The position numbers and the translations under genes are program-made. The notes beneath the pieces were generated by a model. It saw only the letters and a list, made by a program, of their open reading frames with translations. It searched no databases and was not told where the DNA came from. Shown piece by piece: positions 63,026 to 64,000 of a stretch of 64,000 nt of DNA. Positions within the stretch are counted from its first letter, which is position 1; every line of letters starts with the position of its first letter. Source of the DNA: Hwangdonia seohaensis. GTDB lineage: Bacteria > Bacteroidota > Bacteroidia > Flavobacteriales > Flavobacteriaceae. The stretch covers positions 352,426 to 416,425 of the forward strand of contig NZ_JAVSCK010000004.1 of the NCBI RefSeq assembly GCF_031932625.1. Reading direction: 5' to 3'.

Positions 63026-64000
63026 TTAATATTTAATTAATCTTTTCATTATACTCGCTCCGCTTTTATTATTAATAACTTTTAATAAGTATGGTGCTTG
63101 CTCTAACTTGTTTAAGCTAGAAATATTTATTGTTCCGCTAATACTAGAATACTGTTTGTCTAATACCAGCCTACCGTTCAAATCATATATTTTGATTGTA
63201 AATTCGCTGTTATTATAACTCAGCGGTAATTTGATACTAATATTTCTATTAAAAGGATTTGGTGTTATAAGCACATTGTTCATATTAAAATCATCATCTA
63301 TACTTAAGGTGCCATCGGGTGTCCCAGCATTACAATCATCGTCAATCCCATTGCCAGAGATTTCGGCGGCTCCAGGGTTGATGTTGGCATCGTTGTCGTC
63401 ACAGTCGTCCACGGTCGGCGCATCGGTGGAGTAGCCCGCTCCCGGGGATGTGCACTGGGTCGCGGTAATCTGGCTCCCGAAGAACCCGTCGCTGTCGCTG
63501 TCCACGCCCAGGTACCATACGGTATTTGGGTTGATGTTGGCATCGTTGTCGTCGCAATCGTCCACGGTCGGCGCATCGGTGGAGTAGCCGGCTCCCGGCG
63601 ATGAGCACTGGGTCGCTGTAATCTGGCTCCCGAAGAACCCGTCGCTGTCGCTGTCCACGCCCAGGTACCATACGGTATTTGGGTTGATGTTGGCATCGTT
63701 GTCGTCACAGTCGTCCACGGTCGGCGCATCGGTGGAGTAGCCCGCTCCCGGCGATGAGCACTGGGTCGCTGTAATCTGGCTCCCGAAGAACCCGTCGCTG
63801 TCGCTGTCCACGCCCAGGTACCATACGGTATTTGGGTTGATGTTGGCATCGTTGTCGTCACAGTCGTCCACGGTCGGCGCATCGGTGGAGTAGCCCGCTC
63901 CCGGCGATGAGCACTGGGTCGCTGTAATCTGGCTCCCGAAGAACCCGTCGCTGTCGCTGTCCACGCCGAGGTACCATACGGTATTTGGGTTGATGTTGGC
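63026..64000 (-). CDS. T9SS-exported MopE-like calcium/metal-binding repeat protein, 5' end outside window
   Basis: The frame is open at the right edge, so its N-terminus is outside the window. The visible part has at least four 51-residue units (DSDSDGFFGSQITATQC, then DDCDDNDANINPNT and VWYLGV) of the MopE-type metal-binding motif, the last ending in NPGAAEISGNGIDDDCN. A short linker leads to a type A T9SS sorting domain (VLITPNPFNRNISIKLPLS, LNGRLVLDK, ending MKRLIKY). Repeats have two Cys and many Asp; calcium or copper binding is by family. The repeat DNA is near 65% G+C, against about 25% in the sorting-domain part, a large internal jump. Confidence 0.85.
   Translation of the reverse strand, partial: ANINPNTVWYLGVDSDSDGFFGSQITATQCSSPGAGYSTDAPTVDDCDDNDANINPNTVWYLGVDSDSDGFFGSQITATQCSSPGAGYSTDAPTVDDCDDNDANINPNTVWYLGVDSDSDGFFGSQITATQCSSPGAGYSTDAPTVDDCDDNDANINPNTVWYLGVDSDSDGFFGSQITATQCTSPGAGYSTDAPTVDDCDDNDANINPGAAEISGNGIDDDCNAGTPDGTLSIDDDFNMNNVLITPNPFNRNISIKLPLSYNNSEFTIKIYDLNGRLVLDKQYSSISGTINISSLNKLEQAPYLLKVINNKSGASIMKRLIKY
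63350..63961 (-). repeat. Four tandem 153-bp GC-rich repeats
   Basis: Unit boundaries near 63961, 63808, 63655 and 63502, with near-identical sequence; at least a partial further unit runs past 64000. One 60-base line (63721-63780) has 40 G/C by my count, against 15 of 60 at 63181-63240. Confidence 0.9.

Noticed and set aside
63304..63882. Long alternative reading frames in the GC-rich repeats (Arg/Thr/Pro-rich)
   Set aside because: They are other frames of the 153-bp repeats, open because of high G+C; the real frame has Cys/Asp-rich units and a sorting domain.
1..64000. CRISPR array, tRNA, rRNA, transposase or integrase
   Set aside because: No regularly spaced direct repeats with unique spacers, no recognisable tRNA-like cloverleaf and no mobile-element enzyme was seen by eye; a dedicated scan (tRNAscan, CRISPR finder) would settle it.

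Overview
The window reads as chromosomal DNA of a member of the Flavobacteriaceae (Bacteroidota), probably marine. The evidence is the low G+C content, promoter boxes of the Bacteroidota type (TAnnTTTG), Por/type IX (T9SS) C-terminal sorting domains, a flavobacterial set of housekeeping genes, and dispersed small palindromes of the kind scattered through flavobacterial genomes. No phage, integrase, transposase, CRISPR array, rRNA or tRNA was found.

Layout. 1-4.0 kb: the end of a SulP anion transporter, a HEAT-repeat protein, and a minus-strand run ddl > coaD > VOC protein. 4.1-9.2 kb: a structured repeat element, a PASTA protein with an RluD-type pseudouridine synthase, a second copy of the element in reverse orientation, yaaA, a TPR membrane protein, a 45-residue ribosomal protein THX gene, and a uracil-DNA-glycosylase-like gene. 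9.2-10.7 kb: a two-gene exported-protein cassette whose first gene starts with a run of seven AACAG pentamers, a likely phase-variation switch. 10.9-13.6 kb: DEAD-box helicase, two small proteins, mazG. 13.9-17.5 kb: GNAT gene, a small basic protein, and proC-proB-proA, closed by a 20-bp-arm bidirectional terminator.

17.5-31.7 kb is a long minus-strand series, in transcription order: rdgB, relA/spoT, fur-like, purA, terminator, OstA-like, class III aminotransferase, TPR protein, two tandem DUF368 membrane proteins (polyprenyl-phosphate transporter family), aroE, DUF349 protein. 31.8-35.3 kb: a thioesterase / acyl-CoA ligase / alpha-beta hydrolase cluster, then hpf. 35.3-37.8 kb: a membrane-bound one-component regulator split by a one-base frame difference, divergent from a secreted lectin-fold protein. 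37.8-43.5 kb: rlmH, nadC, a YihY-family gene, priA, and an orphan LytTR response regulator. 43.7-47.3 kb: rpsF-rpsR-rplI, a DUF6495-like gene, and hisS carrying an in-frame block of about 360 bp at about 21% G+C.

47.5-64 kb is an accessory cluster of four adjacent minus-strand genes for very large T9SS-exported surface proteins. Three share a homologous C-terminal half of about 540 residues, nearly identical in two of them, but have different N-terminal domains: PPC-like repeats, calcium-binding repeats with LamG, and MAM-like plus ASH domains. The fourth runs off the right edge and consists of tandem 153-bp repeats that are strikingly GC-rich for this genome. The most noteworthy points are the AACAG switch, the AT-rich HisRS insertion, the split regulator, the paired structured elements, and the mosaic T9SS family.
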